From: Bacteroidales bacterium UBA2287
Lineage (GTDB): Bacteria; Bacteroidota; Bacteroidia; Bacteroidales; Tenuifilaceae
Reading direction: 5' to 3'
NCBI GenBank assembly: GCA_002345675.1
Contig: DDWL01000066.1
Location: 1-64,000, forward strand
DNA: 64,000 nucleotides
Shown piece by piece: positions 9,028 through 17,644 of this stretch (its first letter is position 1; every line of letters starts with the position of its first letter). The notes beneath the pieces are model-generated. The model did not search any database, had not been told where the DNA came from, and saw nothing but the letters and a program-made list of their open reading frames with translations. Both the position numbers and the translations under genes were made by a program.

Positions 9028-12000
9028 CTACTTAAATGCCTTCTCTGGCATTCCATCGCCTTCAAGCCTTAAGCGCTTAAAGTACTCTGGAACTGGTTTG
9101 CCGGTAAGTTCGTCAACGTACATTTTGGCAAGTCCCATACCTAGCATAAATCCTTGACCACGTAGTCCAGTGAATAAGCCAAGTTTGGTGTCGATAAACA
9201 TTCGGGGCTCCACGTAGTAACCTGCCCAAACAGCTTGGAAACCAACTGAGCTTAGCTGTGGAATCCAACCCGAGAATATTTCCGAGGCAATTTCGATAAA
9301 ATCCTGTGAGTTGAACTTAAGGTTTTTATCGGCTTCGCGAGGATCAACCGCTGGCGATGCACAGCCAATAATTTGGCCAGTTTCGGCAAGTTGCTGTCCG
9401 TAAACTGCCACAAATCCTTTGTAATTTCTGCGATCGATTAGCATTCCAAGCGGATCGCCATTTACGCCTAACCAAGGTAACCGACGGGTAATAAATGCTT
9501 GGTGCTTTACGGGGTATATTCCAGTGAAAATGCCAAGTTGTCGACTGAATTTCTCGCCTGTTGGACCGAGTGCGTTAACAAAATTATCGGCATGGTATTC
9601 AACGTAACTCTTATCGTGGTCGCGAACCAATGCCACAAAACCTTTCCCGTTTTTGTGAACGCTAATTAGCTCGCAATCCTCCTTAATTACTCCACCTTTT
9701 TCGATTCCCATTTTGCGGAGCAAATCGATTGTTTTACCAGGCGTTGCTTGCCAGCATCCTTTGGTAATTAGCGCAGCGTTGTAGGTGGATAGCTTAGGAT
9801 TCATATAAGGAGAAATTTCCTTTTGAAAATCCTTTGGATCAATCATATATGCTTTGCTCCAAGCCATCGAAGCCTCAAGGGCTTTTCTGGTATTTTCGTC
9901 GTGGGCAAAGTTTACATAGTTAATTGGGCGATAATCGATATTTGATACTGTATGAAGATTCTGGAATAGTTTGTGATTCATTTCGGCAATCTCAGCAATT
10001 TCGGGTAGCGAGAAAGCTGTACGTCCACCGGCAATATTACGCCAGCTGGCTCCACGTCCGTGGTTTAGCATAACTGGTTTTAAACCAGCCTCGGCCATGT
10101 AGCGGAAAAGCGAGCTGCCAGCCATGCCACCACCAGCAATAAGCACAGGAATTTTTTCGACTCTTGCCTTTTTACCATTTACTCCGGTAATGTACGTTTC
10201 GGGAACATCCTTTGGATAAAGTTCGCCCATGGAAACCTGATTGCTAAGCGGTCCACGGGGTGTGGCGTCGCCAACAATTTGAATTCCCTTTGGAGCAAGT
10301 GTGGTTTTTAATCGCTTAATACAGCGTTTACCGCGACAAGCTCCCATACCCAAACGGGTTGTGTGTTTTATTTCATCGGCCGATATAAACTTACGATCGC
10401 CAATAACCTCCATTATTTCATTTAAACTTACATCGTCACAGTGGCAAACGTAAATTTTTTCCTCTGGCTTGTGCGATGTTTTCTTTATTTCGAGCGGTTT
10501 TGGGAAGTTTTCCTTAACAATAAATCCACGAGCATTCAGCAAATCATCGCCATGTAAGTCGTGCGACTTTACGCGTGCAACGTTTGTTTTATTGGGTTTA
10601 CGAAGTATTTTTTCAATAACACCGTTACCAAGAACTTTTCCATTATTATCAACTAAGAAAACCTCAGCACCTTCCTGTGCATCGTACTCAATAGGCAGGA
10701 ATAACCAATCCTTGGCATAGCTGTATCCAAATATTGCTAAACCGGGGCACTGGTAAACGCAATCCATACAACCAATACACTTGTTGAAATCTACAACAGG
10801 AACTGTACTTGTTGAGTTTTTGGTAATGGCTCCGTGAGGACAAGCAAAAGTACAAGGGTTGCAAGCAAAGCCGTATAAACAGTCGATTTGCACAAATGGT
10901 TTTGCTTTTCTACGCTCGTCGGTTGGGAGTTCAGGATTTTCGATAATTCTTACAGGATGCTGCTGACTATCAATATACTCTTTACTAATATTCAGGTAAG
11001 TATCGTATTTGAAGCGAACGCCAAGCTCGTGAATAATTTCGTACGCAACTTGTTTTCCGCGTAGTACAGCGCTTGTACCTTCGCCAATTTTAATGGCATC
11101 GCCAGCGCCGTAGCAGTTACGACCGAATATTTCATTTCCTTTAATCAGAATTTGATCGTCGGGAACAAGGCCTGTACAAATATTAATAGCATCAATACCT
11201 TCAATTATTTGCTCGGTTCCCGGTACTGGTTTAAAATCTTTTGCATCGGCAATTACAGCACCAATAATACCTGTGTGGTCTTCGTTTGGCAATGCTTTAA
11301 CAAGTATTTTACTAAGCATAATAGGAATGCCTAAACGGCGTACACGGTTTGCCTGAACTGGGAAACCACCCTCGTGAGGCATTGCCTCAATAATAGCCTT
11401 AACATTGGCGCCAGCTTGCATTAGCTGGTAGCTGGTTAAATAGCCAATATTTCCAGCACCAACCGAGAGTACATTTTTTCCAAGCAGGGTAAACTCCTGA
11501 TTCATCATTTTTTGAACAACGGCAGCGGTGTAAACACCCGGTAAATCGTCGTTTTCGAATGTGGGCATAAATGGAACTGCACCTGTGGCAACTACCATGT
11601 GGTCGGCCTCAACAAAGTAAATTTCCTCGGTAATAATATTCTTAACCGCAATGCGCTTGTTCTCTAAAACATCCCAAACGGTACTGTCGAGGAAAATGCC
11701 TTCATGATTTTCGCCAGCAAGTGTTTTGGCAATGTCGAAACCACGCATACCACCAAATTTCTTCTCTTTTTCGAAGAAGAAGAATTGGTGTGTTTGCATG
11801 TTAAACTGTCCGCCAATGGTTGCATTATTGTCAATAACAATATTCTCAACTCCATGTTGCAGCAAAACTTCTCGTGCAGCTAAACCCGCAGGACCCGCAC
11901 CAATAATGGCTACGGTGGTTTTGTAAACCTTGGTGCTATGTTGCTTGTTGGCGGGTTTAACATCGGGAGTGTGGTCCTGTGGAATTTCGCGAACCTCTTT

Positions 12001-12261
12001 AACGCCATCAACTGGTGTTATACAAATACGTTTCAATTGACCATCGACAAGCATTTCGCAGGCCCCACATTTACCAATACCGCACTCGAGGCTGCGCTCG
12101 CGATGCTCTATACTATGACTGTGAACTGGAAAACCTGCCTGGTGTAGCGCAGCTGCAATGGTAAAACCTTTTTCGCCCTTCACCTGTTTGCCTTCAAATA
12201 GAAAAGTTACGTTTTCCACTTTGGGCACTACGAGAATGGGGTGTTTGTCAATTTTATGCAT
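9028..12261 (-). CDS. Five-module iron-sulfur flavoprotein dehydrogenase (HcnABC/SoxA-like fusion)
   Basis: From the ATG at 12261 the protein has 1077 residues. Modules in order: a 2Fe-2S domain with Cys60, 65, 68 and 80 (CGIGKCGAC); an NAD(P)H/FAD oxidoreductase domain with GAGPAG at 121-126; a 4Fe-4S ferredoxin-type domain with FACNPCTFACP and CIGCMDCVYQCP near 490; a BFD-like 2Fe-2S domain with CHC and CRGKRC near 605-643; and a DAO-type FAD domain with GGGMAG near 710. In HcnABC and in dye-linked proline, opine or sarcosine dehydrogenases these are separate subunits. The substrate is probably an amino acid or other amine, but this is inference. An upstream in-frame start at 12375 would add 38 residues with no family similarity. 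It is monocistronic between a repeat-bearing leader and a terminator. Confidence 0.8.
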   Translation of the reverse strand: MHKIDKHPILVVPKVENVTFLFEGKQVKGEKGFTIAAALHQAGFPVHSHSIEHRERSLECGIGKCGACEMLVDGQLKRICITPVDGVKEVREIPQDHTPDVKPANKQHSTKVYKTTVAIIGAGPAGLAAREVLLQHGVENIVIDNNATIGGQFNMQTHQFFFFEKEKKFGGMRGFDIAKTLAGENHEGIFLDSTVWDVLENKRIAVKNIITEEIYFVEADHMVVATGAVPFMPTFENDDLPGVYTAAVVQKMMNQEFTLLGKNVLSVGAGNIGYLTSYQLMQAGANVKAIIEAMPHEGGFPVQANRVRRLGIPIMLSKILVKALPNEDHTGIIGAVIADAKDFKPVPGTEQIIEGIDAINICTGLVPDDQILIKGNEIFGRNCYGAGDAIKIGEGTSAVLRGKQVAYEIIHELGVRFKYDTYLNISKEYIDSQQHPVRIIENPELPTDERRKAKPFVQIDCLYGFACNPCTFACPHGAITKNSTSTVPVVDFNKCIGCMDCVYQCPGLAIFGYSYAKDWLFLPIEYDAQEGAEVFLVDNNGKVLGNGVIEKILRKPNKTNVARVKSHDLHGDDLLNARGFIVKENFPKPLEIKKTSHKPEEKIYVCHCDDVSLNEIMEVIGDRKFISADEIKHTTRLGMGACRGKRCIKRLKTTLAPKGIQIVGDATPRGPLSNQVSMGELYPKDVPETYITGVNGKKARVEKIPVLIAGGGMAGSSLFRYMAEAGLKPVMLNHGRGASWRNIAGGRTAFSLPEIAEIAEMNHKLFQNLHTVSNIDYRPINYVNFAHDENTRKALEASMAWSKAYMIDPKDFQKEISPYMNPKLSTYNAALITKGCWQATPGKTIDLLRKMGIEKGGVIKEDCELISVHKNGKGFVALVRDHDKSYVEYHADNFVNALGPTGEKFSRQLGIFTGIYPVKHQAFITRRLPWLGVNGDPLGMLIDRRNYKGFVAVYGQQLAETGQIIGCASPAVDPREADKNLKFNSQDFIEIASEIFSGWIPQLSSVGFQAVWAGYYVEPRMFIDTKLGLFTGLRGQGFMLGMGLAKMYVDELTGKPVPEYFKRLRLEGDGMPEKAFK

Positions 12262-12288
12262 GGGTAGTGTTTTATTAAATTTGTATAC

Positions 12289-12329
12289 ATTAAAGTCGTA
12301 AAGACATCGAGTCTTAAAGTCATTAAGTC
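12289..12329. repeat. Degenerate AAAGTC/ATTAAGTC word array
   Basis: The stretch repeats variants of TTAAAGTC, GTAAAGAC and ATTAAGTC about five times, partly inverted. It lies in the 428-bp gap between the flavoprotein start and the YfiR-like gene. The rest of that gap is AT-rich with no gene or clear promoter that I can defend. Confidence 0.45.
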
Positions 12330-12689
12330 CCCTATAACAGACTGCAATATTAACAAGAAAGCGAACGCTAATCAATGATGTTTGTCAGTACTTTTTTGTT
12401 GCAAATGCGAATATTTTGTAAAATGAAAAATGAGCCATTTGGCAATGTGTTGTTTAGCACTTTGGACAACTGTATTAATGATTTTAATCACCTCGTTTTA
12501 ATTTGTTATTTGTCTCAATTATAGGATAATGTACTGTTTTGAGGTATTGAATAATCCATTATTATTGTAATTTTTGCCAATGTTTTTGTATGTAAATAAA
12601 ATTTCGAGGTAACTCCATTACACTCTACACGTATATAAAACGGCACGATTATAGTATTTATACCAAACAAGAAACTTATAACTAAAAAT

Positions 12690-13205
12690 ATGAAAACAAA
12701 ACTCGTTACCACGTTTATTTTGATGCTCTTAATGGTTTTTAATCAAACGTTAAAAGCACAGAATGAGAAAATTCAAACCGCTTTTATTTTTCAATTAACT
12801 CGATTAGTCGAATGGTGTCCATCGGGTAAGCAGGGTAATTTTACTATTGGCGTTTTAGGCGACGATGCAGCACTTTTTGCTGAACTCAATAGTTTACAGG
12901 GACGCAAAGTTGTTGAACAATCAATAGTGATTAAAAAGTTAAACAGCGCAAGCGAAGTGGGTAATGCAAATATCGTTTTTGTTTCCAAATCGAAAATTGG
13001 TGAACTCGACGCTGTTATTTCGAAAATTGGATCGAACTGCACTTTAATTATTTCCGACAAGGCAGGGGCTGCAAAGCAGGGTGCTGCAATTAGTTTTATT
13101 GATGAGGGTGGGAAAATTCAGTTCGAAGTTAACCGCGCATACGCCGATAAGTATTCGTTGAAAATGAACGATCAGCTTATTAAACTTGCAAAAAATGTTT
13201 TTTAG
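12690..13205 (+). CDS. YfiR family (DUF4154) periplasmic protein
   Basis: The 171-residue protein has a clear Sec signal peptide (hydrophobic core at residues 7-20, then LKAQ). The mature part begins with QTAFIFQLTRLVEW, the hallmark of the YfiR/DUF4154 family, and continues with the alternating beta/alpha pattern of that fold. Pseudomonas YfiR is a periplasmic repressor of the diguanylate cyclase YfiN. In Bacteroidota, family members often stand alone and their role is not known. No cyclase gene lies nearby here. It is convergent with the E1 gene and separated from it by a shared terminator. Confidence 0.8.
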   Translation: MKTKLVTTFILMLLMVFNQTLKAQNEKIQTAFIFQLTRLVEWCPSGKQGNFTIGVLGDDAALFAELNSLQGRKVVEQSIVIKKLNSASEVGNANIVFVSKSKIGELDAVISKIGSNCTLIISDKAGAAKQGAAISFIDEGGKIQFEVNRAYADKYSLKMNDQLIKLAKNVF

Positions 13206-13221
13206 AGTTTAGGTTTTTAGT

Positions 13222-13262
13222 AAAACAGAACGGGGTGGCAATTTGCTACCCCGTTCTGTTTT
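13222..13262. terminator. Bidirectional terminator between yfiR-like and E1 genes
   Basis: AAAACAGAACGGGGT at 13222-13236 pairs perfectly with ACCCCGTTCTGTTTT at 13248-13262, with a short loop. The flanks supply T runs in both directions, fitting the convergent genes. Confidence 0.9.
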
Positions 13263-13272
13263 TGTGTTGCCC

Positions 13273-15690
13273 TTAGTATAACTTTGGAAACCTTTTCGGG
13301 TTTGCTTCGTGCATTATGCTGTAAATGGTTTCGAAAACATTTTCGGCATTGGGATTCGAAAAGTAGTCGCCATCGGTTGTGTATGCCGGGCGGTGCTCTT
13401 GCCCCGAAATGGTTCGAGGTGCCGAGTCGAGAAATGCAAACGCCCCTCGCTCCTCAAGCACTTTTTGCATCATATATGCAGTTGCACCACCGGGAACATC
13501 TTCGTCAAAAAACACAACACGATTGGTCTTTTCAACCGAATTTTTTACCACGTTGGGTAAGTCGAAAGGTAGCAATGTTTGCACGTCGATTAGTTCAACC
13601 GAAATGCCGAAATCGGTTAGCTGTTCAACAGCATCGAGGGCAATACGAACGCAGCTGCCGTAAGTTACCAAGGTAACATCGGTGCCCTCACGAAGAATTT
13701 CGGGTACTCCAAGTGGCACTCGATACTCGCCAATATTATCGGGACGCTTCTCCTTTAGTCTATAACCATTTAGCGGTTCAATTACTAATCCTGGATCGTC
13801 GCCCTCGAGGAGTGTGTTGTAAATACCAGCGGCCTGTGTCATGTTGCGTGGAACGCAAACGTAAACGCCACGAATTGAGTTTATTACCATGCTTAACGGT
13901 GAGCCCGAATGCCAAATTCCCTCAAGCCTATGCCCACGAGTCGAAATTATCATGGGAGCCATTTGTCCGCTTTTTGTTCTCCAGCGTAGGGTCGCTAGGT
14001 CGTCGCTCATGGTTTGCAGAGCGTAAAGCAGGTAGTCGAAGTACTGAATTTCGGTAACTGGTCGTAAGCCACGTAGTGCCATTCCTAAGCCTTGCCCCAT
14101 TATTGTTGCCTCACGAATTCCTGTGTCGAAAATTCTGCTTTCGCCATACTTTTCTTGAAGCCCTTCGTAGGTTTGGTTTACGCCCCCAATTTTACCTACA
14201 TCTTCGCCAAATGCAACAAGTAACGGGTTTTTAGCAAACTGTAAGTCCCAATTATCGCGAAGAATTTCGCGCCCGTTAACCATTGGCGATTTTTCGGAGA
14301 ATATAACCGAAACGGGTTTAACTTTTATTGCTGCGCGATTGGTTTCGCAGTATAGGTCGGAACTGTAGCGGTCGTGGGCATCGTCGTAATTACTGTTCAT
14401 CCAAGTTGTTAAGTCTAATTGCAGCTTTTCTCGTATGCTACAGTCGGAGCAAACATGTCGAAGAATTCGCTTTGCAGCGCTCATATTGTCTTTCCGAATT
14501 GGAAAGGCAATTTTTTTCAGCTCGCTACTTATTAGCCCTACCTTGTCGATATGCTCCCTTTTACACTTACACGAGCGATTGTCGATAATTTTAATTAGTG
14601 CATCGCGCTCAACTTTAATTGGTTCGGTGTACTTTTTCCAAGCTAAATCCTTTGCACTTTTTGCATCCTTAATGCATTGCTGTTCAATGGCTACAAGTTC
14701 ATCTTCGGTGGCAAACTTCTCGCTTAAAATCCATTCTCTAAATTTTAAGTTGCAATCGAAATTCTTTTCCCATTCCAATCGTTCGGTCGATTTGTACCGT
14801 TCGTGTGAGCCCGAGGTCGAGTGCCCCTGAGGTTGGGTTACTTCGGTTATGTGAAAAAGAATAGGAACATGATTCTTGCGGCATTCGCTAACTCCATCTT
14901 CAAAAGTTTTCACCATTTCGGCATAGTTCCAGCCGCGAGCTTTGTATATTTTAATTCCCTTTGAACTATTCGAATCGACTTCGAACCCCTTTAAGGCTTC
15001 GGAAATGCTGCCTTTGGCAGTTTGGTAGTCGCGCGACACGGAAATGCCGTAGCCATCGTCGAAAACTGTCATAGCAAGCGGAACTTGAAGTACTGCAGCA
15101 GCATTTATTGTTTCGAAGAAATGCCCTTCCGAAGTGCTTGCGTCGCCAATGGTGCCAAAGGCAACTTCGTCTCCGTTTTTCGAAAAATTTCCGAAGGGTT
15201 TAAGCAATTTGTTTTCTCTAAATAGTTTTGAAGTATGCGCTAACCCAAGCAATCGTGGCATTTGCCCTGCTGTTGGCGAAATATCGGCCGATGAGTTTTT
15301 CATTGCCGAAAGATTTTTCCATGTACCCTCGGGGCTTAAACTTCGGGTTCCAAAGTGATTGTTGAACGAGCGACCTGCGTTGCTTGGATTATTTTCGATA
15401 TTTGTGTCGCCATAAAGTTGTGAGAAGAATTCCTCAGCTGTAAAAAGTCCCGCAGCCATCATAAAGGTTTGGTCGCGATAGTAACCTGAACGCCAGTCGC
15501 CATTACGAAATGTTTTAACTAAGGCAATTTGGGCAAGTTCCTTTCCGTCGCCAAAAATTCCAAATTTTGCTTTCCCTGTAAGAACCTCTTTGCGGCCAAG
15601 TAAACTTACTTCACGGCTTAAAATAGCTGTCTTGTAATCGTTTAGGATTTCAGTTTTATTATATTCTTTCTTTTTTTCGCTTTTCGCCAT
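13273..15690 (-). CDS. 2-oxoacid dehydrogenase E1, fused alpha and beta subunits
   Basis: The 805-residue protein is a thiamine diphosphate-dependent E1 that decarboxylates a 2-oxoacid, most likely branched-chain, and passes the acyl group to lipoyl-E2. The alpha half carries the ThDP region starting GDASTSEGH. The beta half starts near 470 and contains FGEDVGK, RIFDTGIREATI and the conserved EIQYFDY stretch. The two halves are separate subunits in most bacteria. Between them Cys374, Cys376, Cys414 and Cys417 form two CxC/CxxC pairs that could bind a metal. The likely partner E2 is not adjacent but 13 kb away at 28548. It is divergent from the small NqrM-like genes. Confidence 0.9.
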   Translation of the reverse strand: MAKSEKKKEYNKTEILNDYKTAILSREVSLLGRKEVLTGKAKFGIFGDGKELAQIALVKTFRNGDWRSGYYRDQTFMMAAGLFTAEEFFSQLYGDTNIENNPSNAGRSFNNHFGTRSLSPEGTWKNLSAMKNSSADISPTAGQMPRLLGLAHTSKLFRENKLLKPFGNFSKNGDEVAFGTIGDASTSEGHFFETINAAAVLQVPLAMTVFDDGYGISVSRDYQTAKGSISEALKGFEVDSNSSKGIKIYKARGWNYAEMVKTFEDGVSECRKNHVPILFHITEVTQPQGHSTSGSHERYKSTERLEWEKNFDCNLKFREWILSEKFATEDELVAIEQQCIKDAKSAKDLAWKKYTEPIKVERDALIKIIDNRSCKCKREHIDKVGLISSELKKIAFPIRKDNMSAAKRILRHVCSDCSIREKLQLDLTTWMNSNYDDAHDRYSSDLYCETNRAAIKVKPVSVIFSEKSPMVNGREILRDNWDLQFAKNPLLVAFGEDVGKIGGVNQTYEGLQEKYGESRIFDTGIREATIMGQGLGMALRGLRPVTEIQYFDYLLYALQTMSDDLATLRWRTKSGQMAPMIISTRGHRLEGIWHSGSPLSMVINSIRGVYVCVPRNMTQAAGIYNTLLEGDDPGLVIEPLNGYRLKEKRPDNIGEYRVPLGVPEILREGTDVTLVTYGSCVRIALDAVEQLTDFGISVELIDVQTLLPFDLPNVVKNSVEKTNRVVFFDEDVPGGATAYMMQKVLEERGAFAFLDSAPRTISGQEHRPAYTTDGDYFSNPNAENVFETIYSIMHEANPKRFPKLY

Positions 15691-15858
15691 TTCTATATGG
15701 AGTTTTGTTGTTCAATCGACTAAAATTAATCAAAAAAGAATTAGGGCACATAACAAATTAGCTGTTCCCTCCCGACTAACAAAAAGAAATTGTAAAAGTT
15801 TAGAATGTTTTCTGCAATTGCCACAAATTTTGGCGAACGAATTTCGAATAATTCAACC

Positions 15859-15866
15859 TACATTTG
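15859..15866 (+). promoter_or_regulatory. Bacteroidota -7 element for the small Cys-rich genes
   Basis: TACATTTG matches TAnnTTTG exactly and lies 55 bases upstream of the ATG at 15921. The nearest upstream TTTTG ends at 15832, a 26-bp spacing that is longer than usual. Confidence 0.45.
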
Positions 15867-15920
15867 CAACTTGTTTTAGGCCGGTTTACGTTTTGCAAAC
15901 AAAAATTAAGGCATAATAAA

Positions 15921-16157
15921 ATGACTAATTTTCTAATGTTGTTGGGCGTTGTAGTAGCTCTTTTGGCTATAGCATTTTTGGGGATGGGAGTAAAAATAAT
16001 ATTTCATAAATCGAAAAAGTTTCCCGAAACCTCGGCTGGCCATAATAAAGAGCTGCGAAAAAGAGGCGTTACATGTCCAAGGCACGATGAAATGAAATGC
16101 TGGAGCCAAAAGGACGACAAGGGATGCGCCACATGCTTCGAAGGGGCAAGGGATTAG
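15921..16157 (+). CDS. Small membrane protein with four cysteines, NqrM-like
   Basis: From the ATG at 15921 the protein has 78 residues. An in-frame start at 15864 would fall inside the promoter and is rejected. Residues 3-27 form one transmembrane helix. The soluble tail has four cysteines in the order CPRHDEMKC and CATC. NqrM (DUF539) is a small one-helix protein with four cysteines needed to assemble Na+-NQR, and this protein has the same plan. It is followed after 64 bp by a second small Cys-rich membrane protein and then by convergent apbE, the enzyme that flavinylates NqrB/NqrC or RnfG/RnfD. Assignment is by size, topology and neighbours, not by a secure alignment. Confidence 0.6.
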   Translation: MTNFLMLLGVVVALLAIAFLGMGVKIIFHKSKKFPETSAGHNKELRKRGVTCPRHDEMKCWSQKDDKGCATCFEGARD

Positions 16158-16221
16158 CCACGCATTAAACCATTTTGCTTGTTTGGTTGTTTATTGTGAA
16201 TAACCAACTTCGAAAACCACC

Positions 16222-16422
16222 ATGGAAATGTTAAAACTTATTGGTGTAACCTTAGCTTTAGTCCTTATAATTGTGGGAGGGTTAACATTTGCTTTAACCC
16301 GAAAAAGGAAAGCACGCCACGAAGGGGATTGTAATACACCTTTTTACGAAGAGTCGTCGCATCCAAGCTGTGGCTGCGGAAGTGGAGCCTGCGGATTACC
16401 CGCTGATGTTACGAAAAACTAA
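16222..16422 (+). CDS. Second small Cys-rich membrane protein, NqrM-like
   Basis: This 66-residue protein has one hydrophobic helix (about 5-25), a basic RKRKAR stop-transfer stretch and a short tail with four cysteines (CNTPF, then CGCGSGAC). The CGCG-type motif suggests iron or Fe-S handling. It is the second of a pair of small membrane proteins and ends 12 bp before the convergent apbE gene. In Bacteroidota such proteins occur beside Na+-NQR/Rnf maturation genes. The exact role is not known from sequence. Confidence 0.6.
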   Translation: MEMLKLIGVTLALVLIIVGGLTFALTRKRKARHEGDCNTPFYEESSHPSCGCGSGACGLPADVTKN

Positions 16423-16434
16423 GAACTTAGTTTA

Positions 16435-17448
16435 CTAATCTACAATCATCTCCTTCATTTCGGGAGTCATCCAAACCCGATAATCACCTGTTGAGTCGGA
16501 AAATATTAGGTATGCTTGAATATCCTTATGCTTACCTAACCATTTTTTTGTGCTGTCGACTCCAATTACCATAAACGCTGTTGCAAGAGCATCGGCACGA
16601 GCACCAGTTTTGTCGAGTACTGTTGCGCTTAGCAACGTGTGATTTACTGGGTAACCAGTTTTTGGGTCGATTGTGTGGCTGTACTTTATGCCATCGCGTA
16701 CAAAAAATTTCCTGTAATTTCCCGATGTTACTAACGATTGTCCCGAAAGACTAATTTTTACTTGAAGATTATCGCCACTTAGCGCGTCGTCAACTGGTTT
16801 GTCAACACCTACAATCCAATCGGCTGCGCGAGGACTTTTACCCAACGTTCGAACTTCACCTCCTACTTCTACAAGGTAATCGGTTACTCCATTTTCTTCA
16901 AGAAACATACCTACAACATCAACCGTAAAGCCTTGGGCAATAGCGTTTACATCAATCATTGCTTTTGGATGCTTTTTTGCTAAAAACGTTTCCTTAAGTT
17001 CAACTTTATCGGAGCCAGTAAAGCTAAGTAACTCTTGAACTTTTTCATTTGTAGGCATTTCGCCCCTTTTAATGTGAAAGCCCCATGCTTTAACCAAGGG
17101 GCCAACGGTTATGTCGAATGCACCATTAGTTTCGGCAGTAATGGCAAACGACTGCTTCACTACTTCGGTAAGTAATGGGTCGAGTTCATAGCCATTTTGA
17201 CTATTATTAAAAGCAACAATTACCGACGATTGGTTGTAAACGGACATTGAGGTGTCGATTGCTGCAAAAATTGAGTCGACTTGTGTCGAAAAATCCTTTC
17301 CGTCTTTGTTGTAGTATACAATACTAAAGGTGGTTCCTTGGGTGAATCCGTTTAGGTGAATATACTCTTTTTGTGCCTTTTGGGTACACGATGCGTGCGA
17401 AAAAGTAATAGCAATAAGTGTTAGTATTCGCAGTAATGTTGTGTTCAT
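16435..17448 (-). CDS. apbE: FAD:protein FMN transferase
   Basis: The 337-residue protein matches ApbE. This exported enzyme transfers FMN from FAD to threonine residues of NqrB/NqrC and RnfG/RnfD. The N terminus is a lipoprotein-like signal ending at Cys21 (SHASC). Family landmarks include GTTFSIVYY near the start, SMSVYNQSS, AFDITVGPLVKAWGF, DVNAIAQGFTVD, YLVEVGGEVRTLG, SHTIDPKTGYPV and ADALATAFMV. Length is normal. The convergent small NqrM-like genes strengthen a respiratory flavinylation role, although no nqr or rnf subunit lies in this window. Confidence 0.93.
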   Translation of the reverse strand: MNTTLLRILTLIAITFSHASCTQKAQKEYIHLNGFTQGTTFSIVYYNKDGKDFSTQVDSIFAAIDTSMSVYNQSSVIVAFNNSQNGYELDPLLTEVVKQSFAITAETNGAFDITVGPLVKAWGFHIKRGEMPTNEKVQELLSFTGSDKVELKETFLAKKHPKAMIDVNAIAQGFTVDVVGMFLEENGVTDYLVEVGGEVRTLGKSPRAADWIVGVDKPVDDALSGDNLQVKISLSGQSLVTSGNYRKFFVRDGIKYSHTIDPKTGYPVNHTLLSATVLDKTGARADALATAFMVIGVDSTKKWLGKHKDIQAYLIFSDSTGDYRVWMTPEMKEMIVD

Positions 17449-17464
17449 TTTTTGTTTTTATGTT

Positions 17465-17640
17465 TGTCAATAAGTCCGAAGTCGGCAGTTCGCAGTCTTC
17501 ACCCCGATAACTATCGGGGCACAGTACTTCAGTCGGCAGTCTACATGCCCAACCAATAAATTGCCCCCAAGAACCGATAACTGACAACCGATAACCGATA
17601 ACCGATAACTGATTACCGACAACCGAGAACTTTCATTCGT
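17465..17640. repeat. Intergenic degenerate repeat array
   Basis: The gap between apbE and the glycosyltransferase is filled by short words: AGTCGGCAGTTCGCAGTC, then a perfect inverted repeat CCCCGATA-AC-TATCGGGG at 17502-17519, then a run of CCGATAAC/CGACAACC variants to about 17630. Similar words recur at 24240-24300 and 27865-27985, so this looks like a dispersed intergenic repeat family. Confidence 0.7.
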
Positions 17641-17644
17641 CCAA

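Noticed and set aside
12515..12712. 65-residue minus-strand frame before the YfiR-like gene
   Set aside because: It covers the start of that gene in antisense and is low-complexity with no recognisable domain.
13284..14057. Long plus-strand frames inside the E1 gene (up to 130 residues)
   Set aside because: They are antisense to a highly conserved gene, rich in Arg and Cys as expected from codon shadows.
17324..17587. 87-residue minus-strand frame covering the apbE start and the repeat array
   Set aside because: It overlaps apbE in another frame and derives mainly from repeat DNA.
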